A stretch of 29,369 bases of DNA, taken from CAJUOR01 sp964596105 (GTDB lineage Bacteria; Bacillota_I; Bacilli_A; Erysipelotrichales; Coprobacillaceae). The stretch lies in contig CAZQRT010000009.1 of the NCBI GenBank assembly GCA_964596105.1, positions 1-29,369 on the forward strand. The letters are read 5' to 3'. How positions within the stretch are numbered: the first letter of the stretch is position 1; each line of letters begins with the position of its first letter. A program made the position numbers and the translations under genes. Shown piece by piece: positions 6,458-16,400 of this stretch. Below the pieces are notes generated by a model. That model was not told where the DNA came from and made no database searches. It was given only the letters and a program-made list of their open reading frames with translations.

Positions 6458-7173
6458 AGGTCATCTTAGTGGGCTACGGCCAGATGGGTCAGAAACTCGC
6501 CGCCGCTTTTCAAAACAACGGTGATGAGATCGTTCAGATTATTTCCTTAGGCATGACCGAAAAGCTTCCCGCGGAGAGGATTGACGCCGATATTCTGGTC
6601 GATTTCTCCCATCCCGATAATCTGGCAGACATCTTAAACTACGCGAACAAGTATCCTTTGCCTTTGCTTCTGGCCACGACAGGATATTCTTCTCAGCAGT
6701 TAGCCGCGATTCAGGAAGCCAGTTGTAAGATGCCGGTGTTCCAGTCATACAACACCTCTTTTGGCATCAGCATGCTTTTAAAGATGGCGCGCGAGTACAG
6801 CCGCGATTTCTATGACGCTTCTTTTGATATTGAGATTCTGGAAAAGCATCACAACCGCAAGGTCGACGCGCCGAGCGGGACCGCCATGCAGCTGGCCAAT
6901 GCCATGAAAGAGAACATCCCGGAGCTGACTCCGGTTTATGACCGGCAGAGCGTGTCTAAAAGGCGTGAACACAGTGATCTTGGTATTTCCTCGATTCGCG
7001 GCGGGACGATTTTTGGCGAGCACACCATTTATTTCGCGGGCCCGGATGAAATCTTTGAGATCAAGCACACCGCTTTGTCGCGGGATGTCTTTGTGAACGG
7101 GGCGCTCAAAGCCGCTTACGCCCTGGTCAAAAAACCGAGCGGATTATACGGATTGAACAATCTTTATGAATAA
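6454..7173 (+). CDS. dapB: 4-hydroxy-tetrahydrodipicolinate reductase
   Basis: A 239-aa NAD(P)H-dependent reductase, the second dedicated step to diaminopimelate. The N-terminal Rossmann motif is VGYGQMG (residues 6-12). The catalytic and substrate-binding region EKHHNRKVDAPSGTA (about 130-145) has the paired histidines, lysine and PSGTA loop of the family. The protein is shorter than E. coli DapB (273 aa), as is common in Bacillota. It overlaps dapA by 4 nt and lysA by 8 nt, so the genes are translationally coupled. The acyl-transferase, aminotransferase and epimerase steps that follow are not in this window. Confidence 0.95.
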   Translation: MKVILVGYGQMGQKLAAAFQNNGDEIVQIISLGMTEKLPAERIDADILVDFSHPDNLADILNYANKYPLPLLLATTGYSSQQLAAIQEASCKMPVFQSYNTSFGISMLLKMAREYSRDFYDASFDIEILEKHHNRKVDAPSGTAMQLANAMKENIPELTPVYDRQSVSKRREHSDLGISSIRGGTIFGEHTIYFAGPDEIFEIKHTALSRDVFVNGALKAAYALVKKPSGLYGLNNLYE

Positions 7174-8473
7174 AACGTTTCTTCAGACCCCTTTTGCCGG
7201 GGTGAATGAAAAAGGCGAACTGACGATTGACGGCATCAGCGTCATGGCTCTAAAGGAGAAGTACGGCACGCCGTTGTACATCATGTCGGAGGGGCATCTG
7301 CGCCGCCAGCTGCAGAGCCTGAAAGATTTTATGGACCGCTATCAACACCGCGTGCTGCCGCTGTTCGCCTCGAAGTCTTTCTCCTGCCTGGCCATGTACC
7401 GCCTCGCCAAAGAATACGGTATCGGGCTGGACTGCGTGTCGGCCGGGGAGATTTCCATCGCTTTAAAAGCGGGTTTTGATCCGGACAAAATCTATTTTCA
7501 CGGCAACAACAAACTGCCCGAGGAAATCCGCTACGCGTTAAGTCACGGCGTCGTCCATTTTGTGATTGACAATTTTTATGAGATCGCGCTGTGTGATCAG
7601 ATCGGGCGCGAGCTGAACACGAGGGTGAAAGCGCTGGTGCGGGTCACACCGGGGGTTGCCGCCGGCAGTCACGCTTATGTGCAGACCGGGGCGACGGATA
7701 CCAAGTTTGGCTTTTCCGGTCATGACGGCACGTATTTAAAGGCTGTCGCGGAGATTTTAAAGAGCCCTTTTATTGAGTTTGAAGGATTGCACTGTCATAT
7801 CGGCTCGCAGATTTTCGCGGTGGATAAATATGTCGAGGCGATGCGCCGTTTTACCAAATACGCCGTCAGCATTAATGAAGAATTTGGCATTTCTATCGAT
7901 AAGCTCGATGCCGGGGGCGGCTATGGCATCGCTTATGTTCATGATGATCATCCCAGCTCTTTTGAGAGCATCACGGACGCGGTGATGGCGGAAATCAAAA
8001 AAGGGTTTGCGGATAATGGGTTAGATATGCCGCTGGTGTGCATTGAGCCGGGCCGCTATGTCGTCGGCAATGCCGGCATTACCTTGTACACGATCGGCAG
8101 TTATAAAGATATTCCCGGCATCCGCAAGTACATCAGTGTGGATGGCGGCATGAGTGACAACATTCGCCCCGCTTTGTATCAGGCGAAATATGAGGCGGTC
8201 GTCGCGAATAAGGCCGATCAGACCCCGGACACGATGGTGACGGTGGCGGGCAAGATCTGCGAGAGCGCGGATATCCTGATTCACGATATCATGCTCGCGG
8301 ACCCTCAGCCGGGTGACACCCTGGCGGTCTTTTCCACGGGGGCTTACCATTATTCCATGGCGATGAATTATAACCAGCTGCCTAAACCGGCGGTGGTATT
8401 CACTTATCAGGGCCGGGACCGCCTCGTGGTCCGGCGCCAGACGTTTGATGATCTCACCGCTTTTGATGTGTGA
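7166..8473 (+). CDS. lysA: Diaminopimelate decarboxylase
   Basis: A 435-aa PLP-dependent fold-type III decarboxylase converting meso-diaminopimelate to lysine. The PLP lysine is Lys70 in FASKSF. HGNNK, LHCHIGSQ and the glycine-rich phosphate loop GGGYGI follow. EPGRYVVGNAG carries substrate-binding residues, and the catalytic Cys365 lies in KICESADIL from the partner subunit's viewpoint. The C-terminal motif reads GAYHYSMAMNYN. Length is typical. It overlaps dapB by 8 nt and is followed 16 nt later by a membrane protein gene with no terminator between them. With lysC, dapA and dapB it supplies lysine for protein and probably for peptidoglycan cross-links. Confidence 0.96.
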   Translation: MNKTFLQTPFAGVNEKGELTIDGISVMALKEKYGTPLYIMSEGHLRRQLQSLKDFMDRYQHRVLPLFASKSFSCLAMYRLAKEYGIGLDCVSAGEISIALKAGFDPDKIYFHGNNKLPEEIRYALSHGVVHFVIDNFYEIALCDQIGRELNTRVKALVRVTPGVAAGSHAYVQTGATDTKFGFSGHDGTYLKAVAEILKSPFIEFEGLHCHIGSQIFAVDKYVEAMRRFTKYAVSINEEFGISIDKLDAGGGYGIAYVHDDHPSSFESITDAVMAEIKKGFADNGLDMPLVCIEPGRYVVGNAGITLYTIGSYKDIPGIRKYISVDGGMSDNIRPALYQAKYEAVVANKADQTPDTMVTVAGKICESADILIHDIMLADPQPGDTLAVFSTGAYHYSMAMNYNQLPKPAVVFTYQGRDRLVVRRQTFDDLTAFDV

Positions 8474-8489
8474 GAGACAGGAGGACAAT

Positions 8490-9263
8490 ATGCGTAAATT
8501 TATTGGTATCATCCTTTTAACAGTTTCGGCCTGGGGCCTGCTTTTCTGCGGCTACGCGGATCATATCACGAGTGAGGATACGCTTTGCGAGGCCGTCAAC
8601 AAGCTCGATATGACCAGTCTGATTACCGCCGAGCTGGATGATAATGAGCAGTTTGTAGGCGAGATGCTGCAAAGAGAGGAATTTCAGGATATTATCACGG
8701 AGTACACTAACGGCTTTGTGCATTATCTGTTGACCGGGGAGGGGACTGTCAATATCCCTGATGAGAAGTGGCAGACTTTACTGCATCATTATACCGACGA
8801 TTTCTTCAATGAATTTCCGGAACTGTCTTTTCTGCCGGCGGACCGGATCATGGAGATTCTCATTAATAACATCGATTTAAATCAGATGCTTCCTGATTAT
8901 GAAACGCTCAAGGCGCATGTTCCGCTAAGGCCTTTGGAGCTTTTGTTGACGGTGACGGATCCGATGGTGATCGCGGCTTTCGGCGTGATCGGCCTGGTCG
9001 GCATTTTCCTGTTAGTGGGAACGCACAAGGTTTTAACGGGTCTTGGCATCGCGGGGATCGTTTCCGGACTGACGGCGCTTTTGGCCAGTCAGACCACGGA
9101 TTTCATTATGGGCATGGCGCAGATGGCCGATTATCAGATGCTGCGGCCGATGCTGTCGGATCTGTTGCGGCGGCTGATGCCTTTCGGGGTCATCACTTTA
9201 GTGGCCGGGCTCATCTTGTTTGTGTTAGGAGTATGGTATGAGAAAAAAGTATCTGTTCTTTGA
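8490..9263 (+). CDS. Unknown membrane protein with an N-terminal anchor and three C-terminal membrane helices
   Basis: A 257-aa protein I do not recognise. Visible features: a hydrophobic N-terminal segment (about residues 4-20) after MRK, an acidic, probably extracytoplasmic region of about 130 residues, and three hydrophobic segments near 158-178, 184-204 and 232-252. The cysteine in LLFCG at the end of the first segment does not make a proper lipobox, so a membrane anchor is likelier than a lipoprotein. The ATG at 8490 has AGGAGG 5 nt upstream. It follows lysA closely and overlaps the HAD phosphatase gene by 26 nt, so it is probably cotranscribed and coupled. A role in lysine transport is not supported by its topology. 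Confidence 0.75.
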   Translation: MRKFIGIILLTVSAWGLLFCGYADHITSEDTLCEAVNKLDMTSLITAELDDNEQFVGEMLQREEFQDIITEYTNGFVHYLLTGEGTVNIPDEKWQTLLHHYTDDFFNEFPELSFLPADRIMEILINNIDLNQMLPDYETLKAHVPLRPLELLLTVTDPMVIAAFGVIGLVGIFLLVGTHKVLTGLGIAGIVSGLTALLASQTTDFIMGMAQMADYQMLRPMLSDLLRRLMPFGVITLVAGLILFVLGVWYEKKVSVL

Positions 9264-10017
9264 TATTGACGGGACTTTAACGGCTACCGATGAGCTGCAT
9301 TCTTTTCCCAAGGATACCCTCATTACCCTGGGGCTTTTGAAGGCCGCCGGGCATTTTGTCGCGATCGCGACCGGCCGGGCGCACTGCATGGCGGTCGACG
9401 CGATGCATAAGACTGGCATCACGGCCATGGTTTGTGACGGCGGCAACGGTCTGGTGATGGGTAACACGGTTTTGAAGATTGACCCGATGGACCGCCGGCA
9501 GTGTCTGAAGCTGATTTCGGAACTGGAGGCGCGCCGCGTTCCTTATGGCGTCATGGATGGCGACAAGCTTGAGTATCATACCAAGAGTCAGGCTTTTGTC
9601 GACCGCGCCGGGGCGGCTGTCGGGAGTTTCATGCGCGGTCATGTCGATCCGTATTTTGACGCCCGTCAGGTCAAATCTTTCCATAAGATTTTTGTCGCCT
9701 GCCATGCGGGCGAGGAGAAAAATATCCCGGCTTTAAAAAACATGTTTAGCATGCGTTTTCACGAGGATGCTATCGTGGTGGAGCCGGGTGACAAGTTTAA
9801 GGGCATCAAGGACATGATGAACTTTTTGAAGGCTCCGCTTGAGGATGTCGTGGTGTTTGGCGACGGGGCCAATGATCTCGATATGTTCAGCAAGGCGCCT
9901 TTTAAGATCGCCATGGGTAACGCTGTCCCGGAGTTAAAGGCCATCGCGGATTATGTCACGGCTGACAGTGACAAGGGCGGCATCATGCAGGCCTGCCAGC
10001 ATTTCGGCTGGATTTAG
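9238..10017 (+). CDS. Cof-type HAD superfamily phosphatase
   Basis: A 259-aa haloacid dehalogenase-type hydrolase of the Cof/YidA subfamily, which dephosphorylates small phosphorylated metabolites such as sugar phosphates. Motif I is FFDIDGTLT (nucleophile Asp9, acid/base Asp11), motif II is ATGRAH near residue 45, and motif IV is FGDGANDLDMF near 207-217. The stretch between motifs II and III fits a C2 cap. The ATG has AGGAG 6 nt upstream and lies inside the end of the preceding membrane protein gene. The following gene starts 3 nt after its stop. The natural substrate cannot be read from sequence. Confidence 0.9.
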   Translation: MRKKYLFFDIDGTLTATDELHSFPKDTLITLGLLKAAGHFVAIATGRAHCMAVDAMHKTGITAMVCDGGNGLVMGNTVLKIDPMDRRQCLKLISELEARRVPYGVMDGDKLEYHTKSQAFVDRAGAAVGSFMRGHVDPYFDARQVKSFHKIFVACHAGEEKNIPALKNMFSMRFHEDAIVVEPGDKFKGIKDMMNFLKAPLEDVVVFGDGANDLDMFSKAPFKIAMGNAVPELKAIADYVTADSDKGGIMQACQHFGWI

Positions 10018-10020
10018 TAT

Positions 10021-11007
10021 ATGATTGTCACGCGAGTGATTGTCCATATGATGGACATGGGGCACAGGGAAATGCGTTTTTCCGAAGGGCCGGTCACCGG
10101 TTCGCTGGAGTATTATGATAAGCGGCTGGAGAAGGTTTTTCATCATCCCGGCCTGAAGGAAATCCATGTCGGCAGCATGGCCCCGATTTTGACAAGGGCG
10201 AAGGCGATGGCGGAAAACAATGATGATTTTCTCGTTTTCAGCCGTCTGATCGCGGAGGAATGGTTTGAGATCTGCCTGAAGATCGAAAACATGCCGGACA
10301 GCAGCCTCGTTTTCGCGCATGTGCGCTATGAGGGGGAGGACTGGCTGGCGGTTTTGAAGCTGAATTATAAATCGGCTCCGACCTTGCTTCATGAACGGGA
10401 TGAGGCGGGGCGGCAGATCATGCGGATCGCGCTACGGCCCGGGGTGCCTGCCGCGGGGCAGGGCGGGGATGAGGCGATCCTCGTCAATGTTGACAGGAAC
10501 CGGGTTTATCTTTTGGAGCGGCGCTTTATGATCGACGGCCGCATGTCGTTTTATTTAAACGAGCAGTATCTCCATGGCGAGACGCAGTTCAGCGACCGCG
10601 AGATGATGCGCATGATGACCAAGGCGGTCAATGATGTCAATGAGCAGTATCATGTTGTCAAGAAGGATCCGAACGCTTTGATCAAGCAGGCGCTGGTGAG
10701 CAAGGCGGAACTGCTTGAGGATATCAAACCGAATGAAGTGGCGGCGGAAATATTCGCCGCTGACGAGGATGCCCGGGAGGAGTGTCTGGCGGAGCTGGAT
10801 GATCTCGGGATCGCTAAGGACGCCGTGATGCGCACGGTGCCCGGTCTGGAGAGGATGACGACCTGCCGGCTGGAGCTTGATACCGGTATGAAGGTGACTT
10901 TAAACGTGGCGGATTATCTTAATGAGAATCATGTCAAAGTCGTCACCGAGAAGGATGGCACGCTGACTGTCACGTTAACGGATATTCACGAAATAATCGT
11001 CAAATAG
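10021..11007 (+). CDS. NdpA/YejK-like nucleoid-associated protein
   Basis: A 328-aa protein that resembles the NdpA family (E. coli YejK, 37-kDa nucleoid-associated protein). Family-like features are an N-terminus of the type (I)xxxIxHxL followed by a strand ending in a short acidic run (TRVIVHMMDMGHREMRFSE), the central VFAHVRYEGEDWLAVLKL strand pair, and ILVNVDRNRVYLLERRF. No signal peptide or membrane segment is seen, consistent with a cytoplasmic, DNA-associated protein. There is no strong ribosome site, so translation probably depends on the HAD gene ending 3 nt upstream. It directly precedes addB and addA, which hints at a link to DNA-end processing or chromosome maintenance. The family assignment rests on motif memory, without a search. 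Confidence 0.6.
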   Translation: MIVTRVIVHMMDMGHREMRFSEGPVTGSLEYYDKRLEKVFHHPGLKEIHVGSMAPILTRAKAMAENNDDFLVFSRLIAEEWFEICLKIENMPDSSLVFAHVRYEGEDWLAVLKLNYKSAPTLLHERDEAGRQIMRIALRPGVPAAGQGGDEAILVNVDRNRVYLLERRFMIDGRMSFYLNEQYLHGETQFSDREMMRMMTKAVNDVNEQYHVVKKDPNALIKQALVSKAELLEDIKPNEVAAEIFAADEDAREECLAELDDLGIAKDAVMRTVPGLERMTTCRLELDTGMKVTLNVADYLNENHVKVVTEKDGTLTVTLTDIHEIIVK

Positions 11008-11016
11008 GTGATGAAC

Positions 11017-13449
11017 ATGATTGCCGATGTCTTACAAGAGGCGCTGGATATGCATAAGCCAATTGTGGTGTTTTGTGACGCGCTGAACAGAAACGGGGTG
11101 GAAAGGAAACTCCTTTCCCTTTTGCGTCAGAAGGCGTTTTATGAGCATCAGGTGACGACTTTTACCCGTTATGCTTTAGACCGCGTGCCGGATGTGAAGC
11201 TGTTATCGCAGGGGGATCTGGTCCAGGCGGTTCTCGCCAGTATGAAAAGCGGCAGTCTCCCGCTTTTTTCCAGGCCAAGTACAGCGCTGGTGAGGGAGCT
11301 GGCCCGCTGTTATCAGATCATGGCCGACATCGATCTGACGAAGGAGGTATCTGAAGATCCTTTTTCCCGTGCCAGATGGGATGAGCTGAAGCGGTTGTAC
11401 GAGCGCTTTCGTGAGGTTCGAAACGGTGTGTTCGCCACCGAGCTTTACGATCTTGTGATCCCTTATTTAGAGGATGCCGTCTATGTGGATTTACAAAATG
11501 ATGACGGTTATCTGTCTCATCAGCGTTTTTTAGATGCCAGCGGGGCGTTAACGCTGCCGGTTTCTGAAAAGCGCCCTGGTGATTTATATGTCACGCAGTA
11601 TCCCCATGAAGAAATCGCCGCGGTGATTGAGATGATCAGCGATGGTTTAAAACAGGGCAGACGGCTGCGTGATTTTGCTGTTTATGTGCCTGATGCCACG
11701 CGCAAGCTCGCTTTTTTGAAGGCCTGTCCGTACCCTTGTCAGGATGAACCGGCGGAAGTGGATATGGTCCGGCTGAAAAAGCGCGACGAGATACTGGCTT
11801 TAGAAGCTGGCGATGTCAAGGCTATGGTGGCTTCTATAAAAGATCAGCTCAATATTGATCTCACCGCTTATGACATTCATGATTTCCGGGAGCTGAAGAT
11901 TTACCTTGAGATGATGGACAATCAACCTCTGTTCACCAATAGTAACGGCCGTGACCGGATAACCGTTTTAACATACGACACGCCGTTGCTTTCCCAGCCG
12001 TTTGACACCGTCTTTTTAACCGGGTTGAATGACGGCGTGTACCCTCATCCGGTAAGGGATCAGGGTTTTCTTCATGAAAATGATCTTCGTCATTACTACG
12101 AAATCACCCCTTCCCGGGTTCAGCTTCAAAATGCCGAAAAGGTGTTCAATCATATTTGCGGAACGGCCCGGCACTGCTGTTTTTTCTATCATGAGGAAAC
12201 GCTGGCCGGGGAAACTTGCCTGCCTTCTGAACTGATCAGTCATTTTGCGCCGCGCCGGGTGGAGCCTGCGGCTGGAACCCGGGATATCGCGGCTTTGCTT
12301 GCCGAGACGGAGGAGCGGCTGACGCAAAAGCAGGTGTTAACTAACGCCAAAGACTATTACGGCTCGTCTTTATCGCCTTACGCTTTGGAAACGTTCGCTT
12401 CCTGTCCGTTCCGCTATTTTTTAAAGTACGGCATGAATCTTAAGACTCCTTCTCAAAAATGGGAGGCGGCGCGGCATGCGGGACTGAAAATCCATGATTT
12501 ACTGGATAAGCTGGCGGATTTGTTTGCCGGGGATTTTTTCGCGGCCTTGGGAAATCAAGAGGAGAAGCTGGAATTAAGTCATGAAGGCAGTCTGGATGAG
12601 CGGCTGGCGCGGCTTTTAGAGAAAATGAGTGATGGTTTAGAAGCGGAAAACGCCGAGGAGGCGTGGCTGTATTCCCTGCTTCCAGAGCGCGCGGCCCAGC
12701 TTGTCAAGATTCTCGCTTATCAGCATACGCAGGGTCATTTTCAGCTGGCTTATCATGAAAAGAACGTTCACGGCCAGTGGGACGGTTATGAGTTTGCGGG
12801 AAGGGTGGACCGCGCCGATGTTTTCCGGGATTATCTGATGGTGCTGGATTATAAATCGAGTCAGAAAAAACTGGATCCGGGACTGGCTTTAGAGGGCTTT
12901 AATATCCAGCTTTTGGTTTATCTTTTGCTTTTGAGCGAGGATAAAATACCCGGGGCGGTGCTTTATTTCAACTCCGCGCCGAAAAATATGACGGGCAAAG
13001 GCAAATGGACACTGCCGGAAAATGGCGCGCAGGACTTTTTGAAGCTGTACCGTCTGGACGGGCTGATCCGGCTTGATGACAAACATGATGTCTTGTACGG
13101 GCTTGATGAAAAATACCGCTCCGGGGATGTTGTGAAGGCGCGTTATGTGAAAAGTCAGGACGCGATCAGCGGGGATGTCCTGGAGGCGGAGTCTTTTGAT
13201 TTGTTTTTAGGGAAGATAAAAGATTTGTGCGTCAATTTGGCGCGCCGTATTCAGGATGAAGGAGCGATCGATATCGCGCCGGCGGGTTCTTTTTCCGGGA
13301 ATGTGAACCGCGTCGTCAATCCCTGCCCTTACTGCGATTACCGCCTGGTTTGTCTAAGGGATCCTTTCTATCATGAGGGGCGCGAGGTTCATCCTTTAAA
13401 AAAGGACGATGTGCTCACGTTACTGAAGGGGGCGAAGAAAGATGGCTGA
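11017..13449 (+). CDS. addB: AddB-like ATP-dependent nuclease subunit (size-reduced)
   Basis: An 810-aa AddB/RexB-type subunit that pairs with AddA to resect double-strand DNA ends for RecA recombination. The C-terminal RecB-like nuclease is intact: GRVDRADV then VLDYKSSQ at about residues 595-615. The four cysteines that hold an iron-sulfur cluster in AddB are present: one in FASCPFRYF near 465 and three in CPYCDYRLVC near 770. A helicase-like strand FDTVFLTGLNDGVYP is seen near 335. AddB of B. subtilis is over 1100 aa, so about 300 residues are missing. The N-terminus starts around the segment that normally follows Walker A, and no GxxGxGK(S/T) is present. The ATG at 11017 sits 6 nt after AGGTG; GTG at 11008 or ATG at 11011 are alternatives. 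It overlaps addA by 8 nt. Confidence 0.88.
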   Translation: MIADVLQEALDMHKPIVVFCDALNRNGVERKLLSLLRQKAFYEHQVTTFTRYALDRVPDVKLLSQGDLVQAVLASMKSGSLPLFSRPSTALVRELARCYQIMADIDLTKEVSEDPFSRARWDELKRLYERFREVRNGVFATELYDLVIPYLEDAVYVDLQNDDGYLSHQRFLDASGALTLPVSEKRPGDLYVTQYPHEEIAAVIEMISDGLKQGRRLRDFAVYVPDATRKLAFLKACPYPCQDEPAEVDMVRLKKRDEILALEAGDVKAMVASIKDQLNIDLTAYDIHDFRELKIYLEMMDNQPLFTNSNGRDRITVLTYDTPLLSQPFDTVFLTGLNDGVYPHPVRDQGFLHENDLRHYYEITPSRVQLQNAEKVFNHICGTARHCCFFYHEETLAGETCLPSELISHFAPRRVEPAAGTRDIAALLAETEERLTQKQVLTNAKDYYGSSLSPYALETFASCPFRYFLKYGMNLKTPSQKWEAARHAGLKIHDLLDKLADLFAGDFFAALGNQEEKLELSHEGSLDERLARLLEKMSDGLEAENAEEAWLYSLLPERAAQLVKILAYQHTQGHFQLAYHEKNVHGQWDGYEFAGRVDRADVFRDYLMVLDYKSSQKKLDPGLALEGFNIQLLVYLLLLSEDKIPGAVLYFNSAPKNMTGKGKWTLPENGAQDFLKLYRLDGLIRLDDKHDVLYGLDEKYRSGDVVKARYVKSQDAISGDVLEAESFDLFLGKIKDLCVNLARRIQDEGAIDIAPAGSFSGNVNRVVNPCPYCDYRLVCLRDPFYHEGREVHPLKKDDVLTLLKGAKKDG

Positions 13450-16400
13450 ATTAAATCCTCAGCAAAAGGCCGCGGTTGACGCCCGGGGCCGGGAAATTCT
13501 TGTTTCGGCCCCGGCGGGATCGGGGAAAACGCGGATTTTAGTGACGCGCATTCTCGCTTTGATTGAGTCAGGAATACCGGTGAACCGGCTGCTGGTGCTG
13601 ACCTTCACCCAGGCCGCCGCCGCCGAGATGAAACAGCGGTTAGCGGCTCAGCTTGAGGAGAAGATTCATGAGTCTTCCGGAGAGCGGAAAACCTATTTAC
13701 AGGAACAGAAAGAGCAACTGCCGTTTTGCGACATCACCAATTTTCACGGCTACTGCCACCATCTTCTGTCGCAGTACGGCTATCTTCTGGGGATTGCCCC
13801 CGGTTATGATATTCTCGAGGACACGGACTGGCTTTTCGATATGGCTCTTGATTTGGCGCTGGATGAGGCGCTGAAATCGGAAGAAACGAAAAATATGCGC
13901 GCCTTGTATTTTTACCGCCGCGAGGATTTAAAAACCACCCTGAAGAAGCTTCATCAGGTGTTTTCCTCCCTGCCTGACAAGGACGCTTTTCTGGATTTTA
14001 TGGACCGCGAGGTATATGGCTTTTTTTCCGGTGACGAGCCTTTGGAAAAATGGGCGTTTTATGGTGATATCAAAAAACTTTTAAAAGAGAAGATAGAAGA
14101 CGGCTTGAGTGCCCTGGAAAGTCTCAAACGTTTCTGTGAGGCGAACGGGATCTGGCCTTTTTACGAAAAAATGAATGACAAAGCTATTCCTTATGAGGCT
14201 TACAAGGAATGTCTGGAAAGCTCTTTGATCGATCTTCAACCGCATGAGCCAGCGCCTATGGCCAGCATTCCCTGGAAGAAGCTGGGCGAGGACGCCAAGG
14301 CCGAGTATAACCGAAGAAAAGCTCTTATTTTAAAACCTTTCCAGGATGCTTATCAAAGCTACATCATGACGAACCGTGAAGATCTCCGGGCGATGATGGC
14401 GGAAAGTCACCGCGCCTTAAAGTGGCTGTGCGCTTTGGAAAAGCAGGTGGAGAGTGTCTATTCCAAATTAAAGGAATCAAGAAATGTGCTTGATTTCAAT
14501 GATTTGGAGAAGGGCGCCATGGCGCTTCTAAAGACGCCGCTACGGGACCTTTTGACCGGCCAGTATGACGAGATCATGATTGATGAGTATCAGGATACCA
14601 ACATGGTTCAGGAGACCCTGATCAAGACCATCGCGCAGGATCGCGTGCCGGTTTTTATGGTCGGGGATATGAAGCAGGCGATCTACCGTTTCCGCCAGGC
14701 GGATCCGGAAATATTCCGCGCGAAGTATGAGACGTTTGGCAAAAATGAAAATGGCGTCCGGATTGATCTCAATGTCAACTACCGTTCCAGTAAGACAATA
14801 CTGGCGGTGGTGAACTATCTGTTTAACCAGCTCATGGACACCTCTGTCGGGGAGCTGGAGTATGTCAAAGACCCCTCCGCTTATCTCAGACACGGCAATC
14901 AGGGGATTGTATGTGATGAGGCGGCGGAGGTGCTGCTCGTGAACAGCACGGACATGGCTGATGAGGATCCCCTGGAGTATGAGGCGGTCATGACCGCGCA
15001 AAGAATCTTAGAACTTCATTTTGAGCAGGGTTACAAATACGCGGATATCGCGGTTTTAATGCGCCAGACGGCCGGTTTTATGACCTACAAGCGCGTCTTT
15101 GACCGTTACGGGATACCGACTTCCATCGTTTTGTCTAAGGGCCTGTTGGCGAGTGTTGAGATCTCGCAGCTGATGAGTGTGTACCGCTATTTCGCCGATG
15201 AGGATGATGAAGCGGCGCTATACGCGATCTTGCGGGCGCCTTTCCTGTTCTCGCATTTTTCCGACCAGATGCTCATTCAATACCGCGGGCGTTTAAAAGC
15301 CGCGCTGAATAGCGAAGCGGTTTTCGCGGACTGTAAAAAGGCGCTGGATGATTTAAAGGAACGTTTCTACCATGAGCGCTTTGATCTCTGGCACGCTGAC
15401 TTTTTTTCCGTCAGCGGTTATCTGGATTTGGTAAGGGGCCTTCGTAACGGCAGTCAGCGCGCCAACAATCTTTTGTTGTGGGTAGACATGATCTCACAGC
15501 AGGATTTTCATACTTTTCGCGACTGGCTGGATTATTTTGAGAGTTTGAGTCATGACGAGCCCGCCACCCTGCCAAGAAGTGAGCCCGGGGTGGTGTTCAT
15601 GACCATCCACAAGTCCAAGGGGCTGGAGTTTCCGGTGGTGTTTGTCGCGAATCATCAGCATCATTTCAATTTGAGCGACAGCAAAGACACGGTCATTTTC
15701 GACAAGAATCTGACCCTGGGCATCAAGCCGCGCCAGTGGCTTTCTTTGCCTTCTTTTATCGGTGACGAGCCTGTCACATACAATGTGCCGACGGTTTTTG
15801 ACAGTTTCTTTATGAAGCTTCTGGTCGATTTACAAAACCGCCAGAGCATCAGCGAGGAACTTCGCATCTATTATGTCGCTTTGACCCGGGCGAAAGAAAA
15901 ACTGATTTTAACCGGGGCGCTGGATGAGGAAGGGATGGCGAAGTATCAAAGCCAGCTCGCTGATATTGATGAAGACGAGTGGCTATTGCCGCGCCGAATG
16001 CGCCAGGCGAAGTGTCTTTTGGACTGGCTGATGCCCTGCCTGTTACGAAATGACAATCTGAAATCCACCATGAAAGAGACCGCTTCGGCCGATATTCAGT
16101 TTCAGTGGCTTGGGAAAGAGGAGATTCTCGCCGGGACGAAAGAGTATGTTGTGAAAAAAGCTCCGAAAGTGACAAAACAGCTGTTCGCGATGGCGGACTA
16201 CCCTTATTTAGATGAGGTGGACAGTCCGGAAACGCGGACGCCGACTTCGCTCGCGGATCATTATTTCGGGGGAACTTCATCCCATGCTTCTGACGCGGCG
16301 GAGATCGGCACGCTGGTGCATGATTTCATGGAGCATCTCGACGCGCGCGAAGTGACGGATATCATTTCTTCGTCGGCGCGCTATGATGAGAAAGAAAAAG

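Noticed and set aside
8490..8560. Lipoprotein signal in the unknown membrane protein
   Set aside because: The residues before the cysteine are LLF, which do not fit the lipobox, and charged residues follow normally for a membrane anchor.
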